A DNA stretch of 64,000 nucleotides from Edaphocola aurantiacus (GCF_019797745.1 NZ_VOSI01000004.1:548984-612983), one strand, 5' to 3'; positions 26,976 through 36,739 are shown, counted from the first letter of the stretch. A program made the numbers and translations. Notes: generated by a model from the sequence alone, not told the origin.

Positions 26976-29951
26976 ATGCAGCAAAGACTCTTGTTCCTGC
27001 TGGCGACCCAGGCTTGCTTTACCACCCTGAGCGCACAACAAAAAAACTATTTTCAGCAAAAAGTAGATACTAAAATTGAGGTTACGCTCGATGACAAACG
27101 CCATTTTCTGAATGGTGTGGTTTCGATGCAGTACACCAACAATTCGCCGGATACCCTGCACTATATTTATTTTCATCTGTACCCCAATGCTTATAGCAGC
27201 GACCGTACCGCCTTTGAAAAGCAGGCCGTAGAGAATAAAAGCACCGCACACTATCTTGCCAAAAAAGAAGACTGGGGCTATATCGACAGCCTGAAGTTTA
27301 CGGTAGATGAGATTCCTTCCCGAATGGTGACTACAGATGATCCGGATATTGTGAAGGTCTTACTGCCGCAGCCGATCGTACCGGGTGGGCAGGCGAGCAT
27401 TCAGACTCCCTTCCGAGTGAAGATTCCTAAAACCTTTTCCCGACTGGGGCATGAAGGGCAGAGCTACCAGATTACCCAATGGTTTCCCAAGCCTGCAGTG
27501 TATGATAACAAAGGCTGGCATCCTATCCCTTACCTGGACCAGGGTGAGTTCTACAGCGAATATGGCAGTTATGATGTAAGCATTACCCTGCCGGAGAATT
27601 ATGTGGTGATGGCTACGGGCAACCTGCAAACTCCTGCCGAAGAAAAGTGGCTGGACGGACTGGCGCATAAAGAACTGCCTAAGCCGGGAGATACCACGAT
27701 CAATAAAAAAGTACCTTCTGCCACTACGATGAAGACCATCCGTTATACGGAAGACCGCGTGCATGATTTTGCCTGGTTTGCCGATAAGCGCTGGATCGTC
27801 AGAAAAGATACGGTTATGGTACCGGGTACAGAACAGATCACTACTATATACACGGCTTTCAAACCCGGAAATGTAAAAGGCTGGGAGCAATCTACCGAGT
27901 CTGTAAAGACTGCTGTGCAATACTACAGTATGATGGTCGGGGAGTATCCGTACAAGACGGTGAAAGCCGTAGAAGGCTCTCTGCGGGCCGGTGGTGGCAT
28001 GGAATACCCGACGGTAACGGTTATTGCACCGGGCTATGATAAAGAAACCAATCATACCGTGATTGTGCATGAGGTAGGTCATAACTGGTTCTATGGTATC
28101 CTGGGTTCTAATGAACGTATGCATCCCTGGATGGATGAGGGCATCAACAGCTTTTATGAAGAACTGGTGACCAGCATCCCGGTAAAAGGGATTAATGATA
28201 AAAAGACAAAGCTCGAAAAGCAGGTGAGCAGACTGGGCTATACCATGCCTATGGCTACCCGTACCGATCAGGCTGTGGGCCTGCCGGCGTATGAGTATAC
28301 CAATATGGGTTATGGCGGTGATGTGTACGGTAAAACACCGGCATACCTGACCCTGCTCAGTGAATATATGGGTGTGGAGGAGTTCAGTGCCGCGATGAAA
28401 GAATATTATGATCTGTGGAAGTTCAAACATCCGCAGCCGGAAGATTTTGAGGCGGTGATGAAGAAGCACAGTAATAAAGATATCAACTGGTTCTTTACCG
28501 ACGGTCTGTATAATAATAAAGGATCAGATTTTGGTGTGGGCAAAGTAAAACATACTGCTGAGGGTAGTGTCGTAACATTGACCAATAAAACCGGTATACA
28601 ATTGCCTGTGCCGCTGGTGGTAGATAGCCTGGACCATTATGTATGGGTAAGTCCTTTTAAAGGTAAGGTACAGGTGAATCTTGCAGAGAAAGCATCTTAT
28701 GTAGGTATTGGCAGTATGCTGCCGGACTATAACCTGTCTAATAATCAGAATAAGAAAGGCTTTGCCCTGCGCGGGTTTGGTGGTACAGAAAGAGCGGGCA
28801 AGCAAACGATGTGGGTATTACCTGCAATCGGTTATAATGTATATGACCGTTTTATGCTGGGACTGACCCTGCATAATGTAACCCTGCCGGAAAAATCATT
28901 TCAATACATACTGGCGCCGATGTACAGTGCCGGAGCCAAAACGTTAGTGGGTACCGGAATGATCAGTAAAGCATGGTATCCATCAGGAAGTGCATTGCAG
29001 GAAATTGATTTTAATATTGAAGGCAAGCGTTTTTCTTATCGCAGAACTATGCTGGACAATATTGATAATCCTGAGGCTCAGTTCCTGAAAGTAGCACCGG
29101 AGCTGCGTTTTATCTTTAAGAAACCAAATCCGAGAAGTACACTGGAGCGCTACCTTTCTATTAAAGGGTACTATATCCAGGAGGGTAAATACCGTTTTGA
29201 TCAGAACCCGGTAGACAGCATTTATTATCCATCGAAAGACGGCTATGATACGAAGATCTATGGTCGCATACAGTTTGGACTGAAACAGAAACGCACCTTC
29301 AATCCATATAGTTTATTGCTGGAAGCACAGGGTGGTAAAGACTTTACGAAGATCTCTGCAGAGGGTAATCTTAAGATCGATTACTTCTATCGCAAAAAGG
29401 CGGTATACCTGAGGGCCTTTGCCGGTAAAATGTTTACCTACAGCGCCGATAATAATGATGCTCGCCGTTATGGTTTTAACGCTACTTATTCCGGCTGGAA
29501 TGATTACCTGTACGACCAGACCTTCTTTGGCCGTAATATGCAGAGCGGGCTGGCCGCGCAGCAGATATACATCCGGGATGGAGGTATGAAAGTGCCGACC
29601 TTGCTGTACAGCAATCCTATTGGTTTTACGACAGACTGGATGGCTGCACTGAATCTTAAAATCGATCTGCCGATCGGGCTTCCGGTACAGTTTTTTGCAG
29701 ATATCATGACCTTTGCCAAAGCTAAAGAGGTGAATCCTAATCAGAGCCGATTCCTGTATGATGCCGGCCTTACGGTAAAACTGACGCCTTACCTGGATGT
29801 GAATGTTCCATTATTGATGAGCCCTGAATACAGGGATTATAAAAATAATATCCTGGGCAAAGGTGGCTTCGGCAAAATGATCACATTTAACATCAATATT
29901 GATAAAATATACTGGTCAAGGATACAACGCGAGATAAATATCTTCCAGTAA
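26976..29951 (+). CDS. M1 family metallopeptidase with C-terminal barrel-like region
   Basis: About 991 residues. A signal peptide (LLFLLATQACFTTLSAQ) precedes an N-terminal beta-saddle and a zinc aminopeptidase domain. The zinc site HEVGH is at 365-369 and the third ligand is Glu388 (HExxH-18-E). GGGMEYPTV, about 30 residues earlier, corresponds to the GxMEN exopeptidase motif. After about residue 620 the sequence turns to alternating beta-strands (KRFSYRRTML, LLLEAQGGKDF, MITFNINIDKIYW), resembling an outer-membrane barrel. It probably trims peptides outside the inner membrane. The start at 26976 follows the promoter box and begins the signal peptide. Confidence 0.88.
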   Translation: MQQRLLFLLATQACFTTLSAQQKNYFQQKVDTKIEVTLDDKRHFLNGVVSMQYTNNSPDTLHYIYFHLYPNAYSSDRTAFEKQAVENKSTAHYLAKKEDWGYIDSLKFTVDEIPSRMVTTDDPDIVKVLLPQPIVPGGQASIQTPFRVKIPKTFSRLGHEGQSYQITQWFPKPAVYDNKGWHPIPYLDQGEFYSEYGSYDVSITLPENYVVMATGNLQTPAEEKWLDGLAHKELPKPGDTTINKKVPSATTMKTIRYTEDRVHDFAWFADKRWIVRKDTVMVPGTEQITTIYTAFKPGNVKGWEQSTESVKTAVQYYSMMVGEYPYKTVKAVEGSLRAGGGMEYPTVTVIAPGYDKETNHTVIVHEVGHNWFYGILGSNERMHPWMDEGINSFYEELVTSIPVKGINDKKTKLEKQVSRLGYTMPMATRTDQAVGLPAYEYTNMGYGGDVYGKTPAYLTLLSEYMGVEEFSAAMKEYYDLWKFKHPQPEDFEAVMKKHSNKDINWFFTDGLYNNKGSDFGVGKVKHTAEGSVVTLTNKTGIQLPVPLVVDSLDHYVWVSPFKGKVQVNLAEKASYVGIGSMLPDYNLSNNQNKKGFALRGFGGTERAGKQTMWVLPAIGYNVYDRFMLGLTLHNVTLPEKSFQYILAPMYSAGAKTLVGTGMISKAWYPSGSALQEIDFNIEGKRFSYRRTMLDNIDNPEAQFLKVAPELRFIFKKPNPRSTLERYLSIKGYYIQEGKYRFDQNPVDSIYYPSKDGYDTKIYGRIQFGLKQKRTFNPYSLLLEAQGGKDFTKISAEGNLKIDYFYRKKAVYLRAFAGKMFTYSADNNDARRYGFNATYSGWNDYLYDQTFFGRNMQSGLAAQQIYIRDGGMKVPTLLYSNPIGFTTDWMAALNLKIDLPIGLPVQFFADIMTFAKAKEVNPNQSRFLYDAGLTVKLTPYLDVNVPLLMSPEYRDYKNNILGKGGFGKMITFNINIDKIYWSRIQREINIFQ

Positions 29952-29975
29952 ACAGCAAAATACATTAAATCAGAC

Positions 29976-30007
29976 AAGGCTTTACGGTAATCCCGTAAAG
30001 CCTTTTT
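29976..30007 (+). terminator. Terminator after M1 peptidase
   Basis: Perfect 12-bp stem AAGGCTTTACGG / CCGTAAAGCCTT, 5-nt loop, T tail. Confidence 0.9.
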
Positions 30008-30053
30008 GCAGGATAATAACTACCGGGGTATTTCTCTTAAGGTATTTAATAGT

Positions 30054-30061
30054 TATATTTG
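30054..30061 (+). promoter_or_regulatory. Putative -7 element of the T9SS cargo gene
   Basis: TATATTTG matches TAnnTTTG, 39 nt before the ATG at 30101. No clear -33 TTG is visible. Confidence 0.5.
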
Positions 30062-30100
30062 AACTTTAGTTTTGTTGTACAACTATTTAAACATAATAAA

Positions 30101-31126
30101 ATGAAACGAATTCTATTCACCATTTCCGCTGTGATGATGGCTGCTACCGCCAGCATGGCACAAACCCCTACAATTACTAACGGTACTTATGAGACCTGGG
30201 TAGCACCAAGCGGATTATACCAGCTGGAGCACCCTACAGCCTGGTATGCTACTGATGATGTACTGGACAACCAGGTGGGACCATTTTTAATTATAAGCGG
30301 CATGCCTTTCAGCGGGCAGAAGCAACTGTATAAATCTGCTGATAAATATGAGGGTGATTACTGTGCAAAGATCATGACCAAACACTTTGGTGATACCTTA
30401 AAAACAGTTCCTGCCTTATTTACCAATGCTAAACCTAATCTGAACCTGGCAGCGTTCCTGCAGGCACAGAATGGTGGTAATATAAATCCAATGGACCTGT
30501 TTACTTATACAAACGGTACACCGATGTATGGTAAAAGAGCTGATAGCGTAACGGCATATATCAATGCACCGGCGAGCAACCATGATACCGGTCTGGCATT
30601 TGTACTGGCTTACAAAAAGATTACTGCCGATTCTATGGCACTGATCGGAGAGGGCTTCACTATGGTGCCACCGAGCGCGGGCGGATACCATAAGTATATT
30701 GTACCGGTTATGTATAACAGCAGTAACAATACAGCTACAGATACACTGGTAGTGGGTTTTGTATCAGCAGCCAGTGCATCCGATACTACAACTGGATATT
30801 ATGTGAATAATACAATGTTCATTGATAAAGTAGAGCTGTTCTGGAGTGCGGGTACTAGCAGCCTGAAAGGCATTCCTAGTCAGAACCTGGGCTTTACGGT
30901 ATATCCAAACCCGGCTAAAGATTATGTGATCTTCGAACAGAAAGTTACTGCTCCGCAGCGCAACACACTGGTAATCTATAATACTTTAGGCCAGGTGATG
31001 CACCAGGAAACAATTAATGGTGTTCAGAAACAAATTGATCTGAGCCATTATGCGCAGGGTACTTACTTCTATGAAGTGTACAATGAGAAGGCTACTGCAA
31101 AACAAGTAGGTAAGTTTATTAAATAG
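30101..31126 (+). CDS. Secreted protein with T9SS type A sorting domain (PCMD-like)
   Basis: 341 residues. A signal peptide (ISAVMMAATASMAQ) is followed by a beta-rich body that opens NGTYETWVAPSGLYQLEHP, resembling PCMD-type carbohydrate-associated domains (tentative). The C-terminal ~75 residues form a type A sorting domain (FTVYPNPAKDYVIFEQ, VIYNTLGQVMHQE, YAQGTYFYEVYN), so the protein is exported and then moved over the outer membrane by the type IX system. ATG 30101 is preferred to an earlier in-frame codon because the promoter box overlaps the earlier one. Confidence 0.85.
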   Translation: MKRILFTISAVMMAATASMAQTPTITNGTYETWVAPSGLYQLEHPTAWYATDDVLDNQVGPFLIISGMPFSGQKQLYKSADKYEGDYCAKIMTKHFGDTLKTVPALFTNAKPNLNLAAFLQAQNGGNINPMDLFTYTNGTPMYGKRADSVTAYINAPASNHDTGLAFVLAYKKITADSMALIGEGFTMVPPSAGGYHKYIVPVMYNSSNNTATDTLVVGFVSAASASDTTTGYYVNNTMFIDKVELFWSAGTSSLKGIPSQNLGFTVYPNPAKDYVIFEQKVTAPQRNTLVIYNTLGQVMHQETINGVQKQIDLSHYAQGTYFYEVYNEKATAKQVGKFIK

Positions 31127-31140
31127 TCAGGAGTACCTGA

Positions 31141-31186
31141 TATATAAAAAAGAAGGATGCTATTCAGCATCCTTCTTTTTTATATA
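31141..31186. terminator. Bidirectional terminator between convergent genes
   Basis: Perfect 21-bp stem (31141-31161 with 31166-31186), loop ATTC, with A and T runs on both sides, so it can serve both the plus gene ending at 31126 and the minus gene ending at 31206. Confidence 0.92.
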
Positions 31187-31205
31187 AACTAAATTCAGGT
31201 TCTTG

Positions 31206-31883
31206 TTATGGCTCCAGGTGATAGTTCAGGAGGTGGTTGGAATATTGTTTCTGGAAGAAACCGGCCACATTGATATTATAATCTTCGCTGATGACCCCTA
31301 CGTTTTTACGGAACTTCATGGTAATGGTACCGCAATTGGTCCAGGTTACAAAGTTTAGTTTACCATACAGGTCACTTTTTACTTCGATAACACTGTCCAG
31401 GACCACATTATTGTTCAGGGTAAAAGTACCGTTTACAGACATCACCTCACTTTCCAGTTTGGTAGGGATGTTCACTCCGTAATTAAAACTACCGTTAGAG
31501 GTCCACTGATCGCCCACTTTAGGATCACCGTTCAGTACCTGTGATTTCACATAAGCACTGCCACTGTTGTCTACTTTAAGCAGGGTATAGTAGTTGCCTT
31601 CAAACTTGGCATAGAATTCTTTTACGATCGTACCCGTATTGGTATCTACCTGTTCGAACAGGTTATAGTTAAACTGGTCTACTACCGTATCCCTTCCGGT
31701 ATAATATCTTTTAAAGATTGTACCATCGCTGGCTTCGTATAACCACCAGTTCTGAGTATTGGTCGGCATGAAGTCGGCAATACCTTCATTGGTCGGATCA
31801 ATTGGTTTTGGTTTTTTGCAGGAGGTTCCTGCTGCGCAGATCAGGGCGATGCCTAACATACTTAAAACACTTGTATACTTCAT
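31206..31883 (-). CDS. Putative lipoprotein, unknown function
   Basis: About 225 residues. MKYTSVLSMLGIALICAAGTSC is a lipoprotein signal with the lipid-bearing Cys at about residue 22, followed by KKPKPIDPTNEG. The rest is beta-rich, without a motif I recognise (NWWLYEASDGTIFKRYYTG, VGDQWTSNGSFNYG). It is read with the folate gene upstream, whose stop is only 11 nt away, but the two functions need not be linked. An in-frame ATG two codons earlier (31889) is equally possible. Confidence 0.8.
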   Translation of the reverse strand: MKYTSVLSMLGIALICAAGTSCKKPKPIDPTNEGIADFMPTNTQNWWLYEASDGTIFKRYYTGRDTVVDQFNYNLFEQVDTNTGTIVKEFYAKFEGNYYTLLKVDNSGSAYVKSQVLNGDPKVGDQWTSNGSFNYGVNIPTKLESEVMSVNGTFTLNNNVVLDSVIEVKSDLYGKLNFVTWTNCGTITMKFRKNVGVISEDYNINVAGFFQKQYSNHLLNYHLEP

Positions 31884-31894
31884 GGGCATTCTGT

Positions 31895-32467
31895 TTAAAA
31901 CACAAATGTATTGTGGGGGGTTATAAGGATGTCTAAAGGTATATCATTTTCGTGAATATCAGAAATCTCCGCTACAGGCTCAAAGTAGCAGAAGCCGATT
32001 TTTAGGGAATCGGGTCTGCATTTACTCAGGTATTTGTCATAAATACCTTTACCGAAGCCCACCCTGTAGCCCTGCTCATCGGCTACCAGCAGGGGCGTGA
32101 AGATCAGGTCTATACTTCCGGGAGGAACAATTTGTGTGCTTACCGGTTCTATCGTTCCGAACCGATTTTTAACAAATTCGGTTTCATCATCGGCCAGGTA
32201 AGCCTCCATTGTGCTATTTTTCAGATCGGTGATGGGGTAGGCAGTACGCAGTTCCGGAATAATCGTTTCCAGGTATTGGGTAAAGAAGTATGTATTAGGT
32301 TCAGCCATATGCTCCATAGGAATATAACTGAACAGGGTTTGCACCTGCATGAGTGGTATCCGCTGCAATTGTATCAGCAGCAGATCGTCCATTTTGTTCC
32401 GTTCCTGTTCGGTAATTGCTTTACGTTGCTCCAGATAGGTTTTGCGCAGTTGTTCTTTGGTCATCAT
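31895..32467 (-). CDS. 5-formyltetrahydrofolate cyclo-ligase
   Basis: About 190 residues. It converts 5-formyl-THF with ATP to 5,10-methenyl-THF in the cytosol. The N-terminal helix has TKEQLRKTYLEQRKAI (basic substrate/ATP site). The family signature GYRVGFGKGIYDKYL (G-x-R-x-G-x-G-x-G-x-Y-D) is intact, as is the ending IPLDILITPHNTF. The first codon of the longest frame is TTG, so the first ATG (32467) is taken; the next one (32464) is also possible. Confidence 0.92.
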   Translation of the reverse strand: MMTKEQLRKTYLEQRKAITEQERNKMDDLLLIQLQRIPLMQVQTLFSYIPMEHMAEPNTYFFTQYLETIIPELRTAYPITDLKNSTMEAYLADDETEFVKNRFGTIEPVSTQIVPPGSIDLIFTPLLVADEQGYRVGFGKGIYDKYLSKCRPDSLKIGFCYFEPVAEISDIHENDIPLDILITPHNTFVF

Positions 32468-32538
32468 AATTTTCAAAGGTACTATATAATATAAATGTGG
32501 TATCTTTACGAATTCAGAAAAGAGGATGAAATAAAAGT

Positions 32539-32570
32539 TTTGGATTATGAAAAATAATATCTTACCTTTG
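32539..32570 (+). promoter_or_regulatory. Promoter of rplKAJL
   Basis: TTTG at 32539-32542, a 20-nt spacer and TACCTTTG at 32563-32570 give a full consensus match. Transcription would begin near 32577, giving a leader of about 75 nt before L11. Confidence 0.85.
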
Positions 32571-32650
32571 CATCCTCAAAAAATCTGCATATAATATATG
32601 TAGGTTTGGGAGAGTTAAAAATTACTCGTTAATACCAATAATTTTAAGCA

Positions 32651-33094
32651 ATGGCTAAAGAAATTTCGGGCTATGTAAAGCTCCAGTGTAAAGGCGGTCA
32701 GGCAAACCCTGCGCCACCAATCGGTCCTGCTCTGGGTTCTAAAGGTGTAAACATCATGGAATTCTGTAAGCAGTTCAACGCTCGTACTCAGGACAAACCT
32801 GGTAAAGTATTACCTGTTCTGATCACTGTGTATACTGACAAATCATTCGATTTTGTTATCAAAACCCCTCCTGCTGCTGTTCAGTTAATGGAGCATGCAA
32901 AAATCAAAAACGGTTCAAAAGAGCCTAATCGTAACAAAGTAGGAAAAGTAACTTGGGCACAAGTTGAAGAAATCGCGAAAGATAAAATGAGCGATTTAAA
33001 CTGCTTTACCACTGAAAGCGCTATGAAAATGGTTGCTGGTACAGCACGTAGCATGGGTCTTACAGTTGAAGGTGCTGCACCTTGGCAAAACTAA
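32651..33094 (+). CDS. rplK: 50S ribosomal protein L11
   Basis: 147 residues. Signatures [20 protein letters not shown] and the C-terminal rRNA-binding domain ([32 protein letters not shown]) are complete. L11 forms the GTPase-associated stalk base. First gene of the four-gene cluster, directly behind its own promoter. nusG, secE and tuf, which usually precede it, are absent. Confidence 0.98.
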   Translation: MAKEISGYVKLQCKGGQANPAPPIGPALGSKGVNIMEFCKQFNARTQDKPGKVLPVLITVYTDKSFDFVIKTPPAAVQLMEHAKIKNGSKEPNRNKVGKVTWAQVEEIAKDKMSDLNCFTTESAMKMVAGTARSMGLTVEGAAPWQN

Positions 33095-33135
33095 ACCCTA
33101 TTAGTTCATTCCTAAATTAAAAAATTGTTGTTACA

Positions 33136-33828
33136 ATGGCAACCTTAACTAAAAAAAGAAAAGCTGCAGAAGCTAAAGTTGATAAAAATAAGTCTTACTC
33201 CCTGGGCGAAGCCGCTCAGCTGGTGAAAGAAGTGAACTGTACTAACTTCGATAGTTCTGTTGACGTTCACGTTCGTTTAGGTATCGATCCTAAAAAAGCA
33301 GACCAGGCACTGCGTGGTACAGTAACTTTACCACACGGTACCGGTAAAACTAAGAAAGTATTAGTTCTGTGTCCTGCTGATAAAGAAGCAGAGGCTACAG
33401 CAGCTGGTGCAGACTTCGTTGGTCTGGATGAATTCATTACCAAGATTGAAGGTGGTTGGACTGATATCGATGTAATCATCGCTACTCCATCCGTTATGCC
33501 TAAAATTGGTCGTTTAGGTAAAGTGTTAGGTCCTCGTAACCTGATGCCAAACCCTAAAACAGGAACTGTTACTAATGATGTAGCTGCTGCTGTAAACGAT
33601 GTAAAAGGTGGTAAAATCGCTTTCAAAGTAGATAAAGCTGGTATCATTCACGCATCTGTAGGTCGCGTATCTTTCGAGCCTGCAAAGATTGCTGAAAATG
33701 CTCAGGAGTTAATCAATACTCTGGTGCGCATGAAGCCTGCTACAGCAAAAGGTACTTACGTTAAAGGTGTTACCATTGCTCCTTCTATGGGCCCTGGTAT
33801 TACTGTTGATGCAAAATCTGTATCTTAA
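33136..33828 (+). CDS. rplA: 50S ribosomal protein L1
   Basis: 230 residues, full length. It has [39 protein letters not shown] and [18 protein letters not shown], the family core. L1 moves the E-site tRNA at the ribosome stalk and in many bacteria represses its own mRNA. It follows rplK by 41 nt. Confidence 0.98.
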   Translation: MATLTKKRKAAEAKVDKNKSYSLGEAAQLVKEVNCTNFDSSVDVHVRLGIDPKKADQALRGTVTLPHGTGKTKKVLVLCPADKEAEATAAGADFVGLDEFITKIEGGWTDIDVIIATPSVMPKIGRLGKVLGPRNLMPNPKTGTVTNDVAAAVNDVKGGKIAFKVDKAGIIHASVGRVSFEPAKIAENAQELINTLVRMKPATAKGTYVKGVTIAPSMGPGITVDAKSVS

Positions 33829-33895
33829 TACTTAGCGTTTAGCGAAACACATTCATTAACATTTCCTGTCAAACGGAATTAAATTATTTAAAACA

Positions 33896-34471
33896 ATGAC
33901 AACTGCTCAAAAACAAGAAGCAATTGAGCTTTTAAAGAATAAATTCTCTCAGTATAGTAATTTCTATATTACAAATACCGAGTCTTTAACTGTAGCACAA
34001 ATCAGCACCATCCGTCGTGCCTGCTTCGAGAAAGAAGTGGAAATGACCGTAGCTAAGAATACTCTGATCAAAAAGGCATTAGAAAGCCTGAATGAAGAGA
34101 AGTATGCTGGCCTGTACGATGCCCTGCACGGTGTTACTGCTTTAATGTTCTCTGATTCTCCTAAAGAACCAGCTGTAATCCTGTCTGCTTTCCGTAAAGA
34201 TAACCCTGGTGACAGACCAGTGTTAAAAGCAGCCCTGATCGGTGAAGATCTGTTCGTAGGTGACGAATCTCTGACTCAGCTGAAAAACATCAAAACCAAA
34301 AACGAGCTTATCGGCGAAGTTATCGGTTTGTTACAATCTCCAATCAGCCGCGTAATCTCTGCTTTACAAAACAGAGACGAGAACGGCGCAGAAGCTGCTG
34401 CTACAGAAGAAGCACCAGCACCAGAGGCTCCGGAAGCTCCAGAAGCACCAGAGACTCCTGCAGCGGAGTAA
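33896..34471 (+). CDS. rplJ: 50S ribosomal protein L10
   Basis: 191 residues. The N-terminal L10 domain (NFYITNTESLTVAQISTIRR, EMTVAKNTLIKKAL) precedes the helix that carries L7/L12 dimers. The last ~20 residues form an Ala/Pro/Glu tail (APAPEAPEAPEAPETPAAE) longer than in enterobacteria. The 67-nt spacer before it may hold the L10 leader, but I can see no decisive fold. Confidence 0.97.
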   Translation: MTTAQKQEAIELLKNKFSQYSNFYITNTESLTVAQISTIRRACFEKEVEMTVAKNTLIKKALESLNEEKYAGLYDALHGVTALMFSDSPKEPAVILSAFRKDNPGDRPVLKAALIGEDLFVGDESLTQLKNIKTKNELIGEVIGLLQSPISRVISALQNRDENGAEAAATEEAPAPEAPEAPEAPETPAAE

Positions 34472-34570
34472 TCATCCTTAAGTTGCCTGTGGCAGCTTAA
34501 TAAAGGACCTAAATTTAGGCTTCCAGTATCTTATATAAATTATTTAAAAAACGATTAAAATCTTATAAAA

Positions 34571-34942
34571 ATGGCAGACGTTAAAGCATTAGCCGAATCA
34601 TTAGTTAACTTAACAGTTAAAGAAGTTCAAGAATTAGCAGATTTCCTGAAATCTGAATACGGTATCGAACCAGCAGCAGCAGCAGTAGTTGTAGCAGCAG
34701 GTGGCGACGGTGCAGCAGCAGCAGCTGAAAAAACTAGCTTTGATGTAATCCTGAAAAGCGCAGGTGCTTCTAAACTGAACGTTGTTAAAATCGTAAAAGA
34801 TTTAACTGGTTTAGGTCTGAAAGAGGCTAAAGAATTAGTTGACGGCGCTCCTAAAGCTGTTAAAGAAGGTGTTGACAAAGCAACTGCTGAAGACCTGAAA
34901 GCAAAATTAACTGAAGCTGGTGCTGAAGTTGAATTAGCTTAA
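34571..34942 (+). CDS. rplL: 50S ribosomal protein L7/L12
   Basis: 123 residues. The N-terminal dimerisation helices ([20 protein letters not shown]), an Ala-rich hinge (about 35-52) and the C-terminal factor-binding domain ([36 protein letters not shown]) are complete. It ends the cluster: a terminator follows and rpoB does not. Confidence 0.98.
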   Translation: MADVKALAESLVNLTVKEVQELADFLKSEYGIEPAAAAVVVAAGGDGAAAAAEKTSFDVILKSAGASKLNVVKIVKDLTGLGLKEAKELVDGAPKAVKEGVDKATAEDLKAKLTEAGAEVELA

Positions 34943-34963
34943 TTCTTCTCAACCATATTATTC

Positions 34964-34992
34964 AAAAGGTCTCCCTCAAGGGAGACCTTTTG
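34964..34992 (+). terminator. Terminator after rplL
   Basis: Perfect 12-bp stem AAAAGGTCTCCC / GGGAGACCTTTT with a 4-nt loop. The T run is short and forms part of the stem. Confidence 0.8.
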
Positions 34993-34996
34993 TCGT

Positions 34997-35045
34997 TTAT
35001 ACACAGCCATATATGAAGCAACTGCTCATATATGGCTGTGTATAA
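34997..35045. repeat. 20-bp perfect inverted repeat
   Basis: Arms 34997-35016 and 35026-35045 (TTATACACAGCCATATATGA and complement) around a 9-nt loop. It has no T tail, and lies directly behind the rplL terminator, where rpoB would normally begin. It could be a second terminator, a protein-binding site or a scar. Confidence 0.8.
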
Positions 35046-35142
35046 GTTTATCCCTTAAGGACTGCAACAGATCGCGGGGAGATGGGGTATCTTTACAGGA
35101 AGAGCAGGGCGCTATTATACCTGCTTTATCAACAACTTTTAT

Positions 35143-36585
35143 ATGACACTGACCGAAGTATTGCTCCTTGTCAGCTTATCGCTGCTGATCACTACTGTAC
35201 TCCTCATCCTGTTCCGCAAACCGCGGGGGAATCATGATGCTTTAAGTGCAGCGGTAGAGAAGAGTAACTGGCAGCTGGGACAGATTGATCCCCTGCTGAG
35301 GACTGAGCTTGCTCAAAACCGGAGCGAAATGCAACGCATGGCACAGGAACTGCGCCTGGAGCTTAATGCCGGGTTGAAAGACCTGAACGAACTGTTACTG
35401 GGCTATGCTAAAGATACCAGATCGGAACTGGGCAGGGGATTGAAATCATTTGAAGACCAATTCGGGAATAATGTCCGCGAACTGAATGAATTGCAACGAC
35501 AAAAGTTTAATGATCTGAATCTGAAGCAAGAGCAGATCAAAGGCGATACAGAGCTGAAACTGGAAAAGATCCGGGAAACGGTAGAACGTAAACTGTATCA
35601 CCTCCAGGAGGAGAATAGCAAGAAGCTCGATGAAATGCGCCATACGGTAGAGGAGAAGCTGCAATCTACCCTGGAGAAGCGGTTTAATGACTCTTTCACG
35701 CTCATCAGTGAGCGGCTGGAACTGGTACATAAAGGACTGGGCGAAATGCAGGTGCTGGCCAGCAGTGTAGGGGATATCAAGAAGGTCATGAGCAATGTTA
35801 AATCCAGGGGCATATTGGGTGAATACCAGCTGGCTAATATTCTCGAAGACTTGCTGACCAATGAACAGTATGAGAAAAATGTAAAGACTAAAGCCGGCAG
35901 TGGTGCGATTGTAGAGTTTGCCATCAAGCTGCCTAATAATAACCACCTGGAAAAAACACTTTGGCTGCCGATAGACTCTAAATTTCCTAAAGAAGATTAT
36001 GAAGCGCTGGTAGAGGCTTATGACGAGGGGAATACAGAACGGATAGAGGAATTGAAAAAATCGTTCAGACAGGCGATCCTCAAAAGTGCAAGAGATATTC
36101 GGGAAAAGTATATTGACCCACCCAATACTACCGAATACGGGATTATGTTCTTACCCTTTGAGAGCCTGTATGCAGAGGTACTGAGGACCCCGGGATTGTT
36201 TGAGCAATTGCAGAAGGATTATAAAATAACCATTACCGGCCCTACGACCTTAAGTGCCTTATTGAGCAGCTTGCAGATGGGGTTCCGTACCCTGGCTATA
36301 GAAAAGCGCAGCAGCGAAGTCTGGGACTTACTGGCTGTGGTGAAGACCGAATTTGTAAAGTTTGGTACGGTACTGGAGAAGACCCGTAAAAAACTACAGG
36401 AAGCGACCAATACTATAGACCAGGCAGGCGTGCGCAGCAGGGCTATAGAGCGGCAGCTCAGAAAAGTACAGGAGCTGCCTGCAGCTACAGCACAGCAAAG
36501 GATCGAAACCGAAATTAATGAGAACGGAGTGGATATAAAAGATGATATGGATGCGCTCTTGTGGCATGAAGACGGCGAAGAGTAG
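35143..36585 (+). CDS. rmuC: DNA recombination protein RmuC
   Basis: 480 residues. One N-terminal membrane helix (LLLVSLSLLITTVLLILF) is followed by a long coiled coil (about 50-215) and the RmuC nuclease-like domain: SRGILGEYQLANILEDLL, AIVEFAIKLP, LPIDSKFPKEDYEAL, YGIMFLPFESLYAEVL and GPTTLSALLSSLQMGFRTLA. RmuC limits inversions at short repeats in E. coli. It is probably anchored to the inner membrane with its nuclease domain in the cytosol. Confidence 0.93.
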   Translation: MTLTEVLLLVSLSLLITTVLLILFRKPRGNHDALSAAVEKSNWQLGQIDPLLRTELAQNRSEMQRMAQELRLELNAGLKDLNELLLGYAKDTRSELGRGLKSFEDQFGNNVRELNELQRQKFNDLNLKQEQIKGDTELKLEKIRETVERKLYHLQEENSKKLDEMRHTVEEKLQSTLEKRFNDSFTLISERLELVHKGLGEMQVLASSVGDIKKVMSNVKSRGILGEYQLANILEDLLTNEQYEKNVKTKAGSGAIVEFAIKLPNNNHLEKTLWLPIDSKFPKEDYEALVEAYDEGNTERIEELKKSFRQAILKSARDIREKYIDPPNTTEYGIMFLPFESLYAEVLRTPGLFEQLQKDYKITITGPTTLSALLSSLQMGFRTLAIEKRSSEVWDLLAVVKTEFVKFGTVLEKTRKKLQEATNTIDQAGVRSRAIERQLRKVQELPAATAQQRIETEINENGVDIKDDMDALLWHEDGEE

Positions 36586-36660
36586 AAGACTATATTTCTG
36601 TATAGCCGCAAATGGTTGCCGGTAGAGAGCGTGATCAATAGGCTATCCAATTTAGTATTA

Positions 36661-36698
36661 AAAAAGTATGAGGAGCCCAATGGCTCCTCATACTTTTT
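36661..36698. terminator. Bidirectional terminator after rmuC
   Basis: 17-bp stem AAAAAGTATGAGGAGCC and its complement, loop CAAT, A and T tracts at both ends. It lies between rmuC and the convergent methyltransferase gene. Confidence 0.9.
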
Positions 36699-36739
36699 TA
36701 ATACTGTTACGATATATGTTTACTGTCGCATTTTGATGT

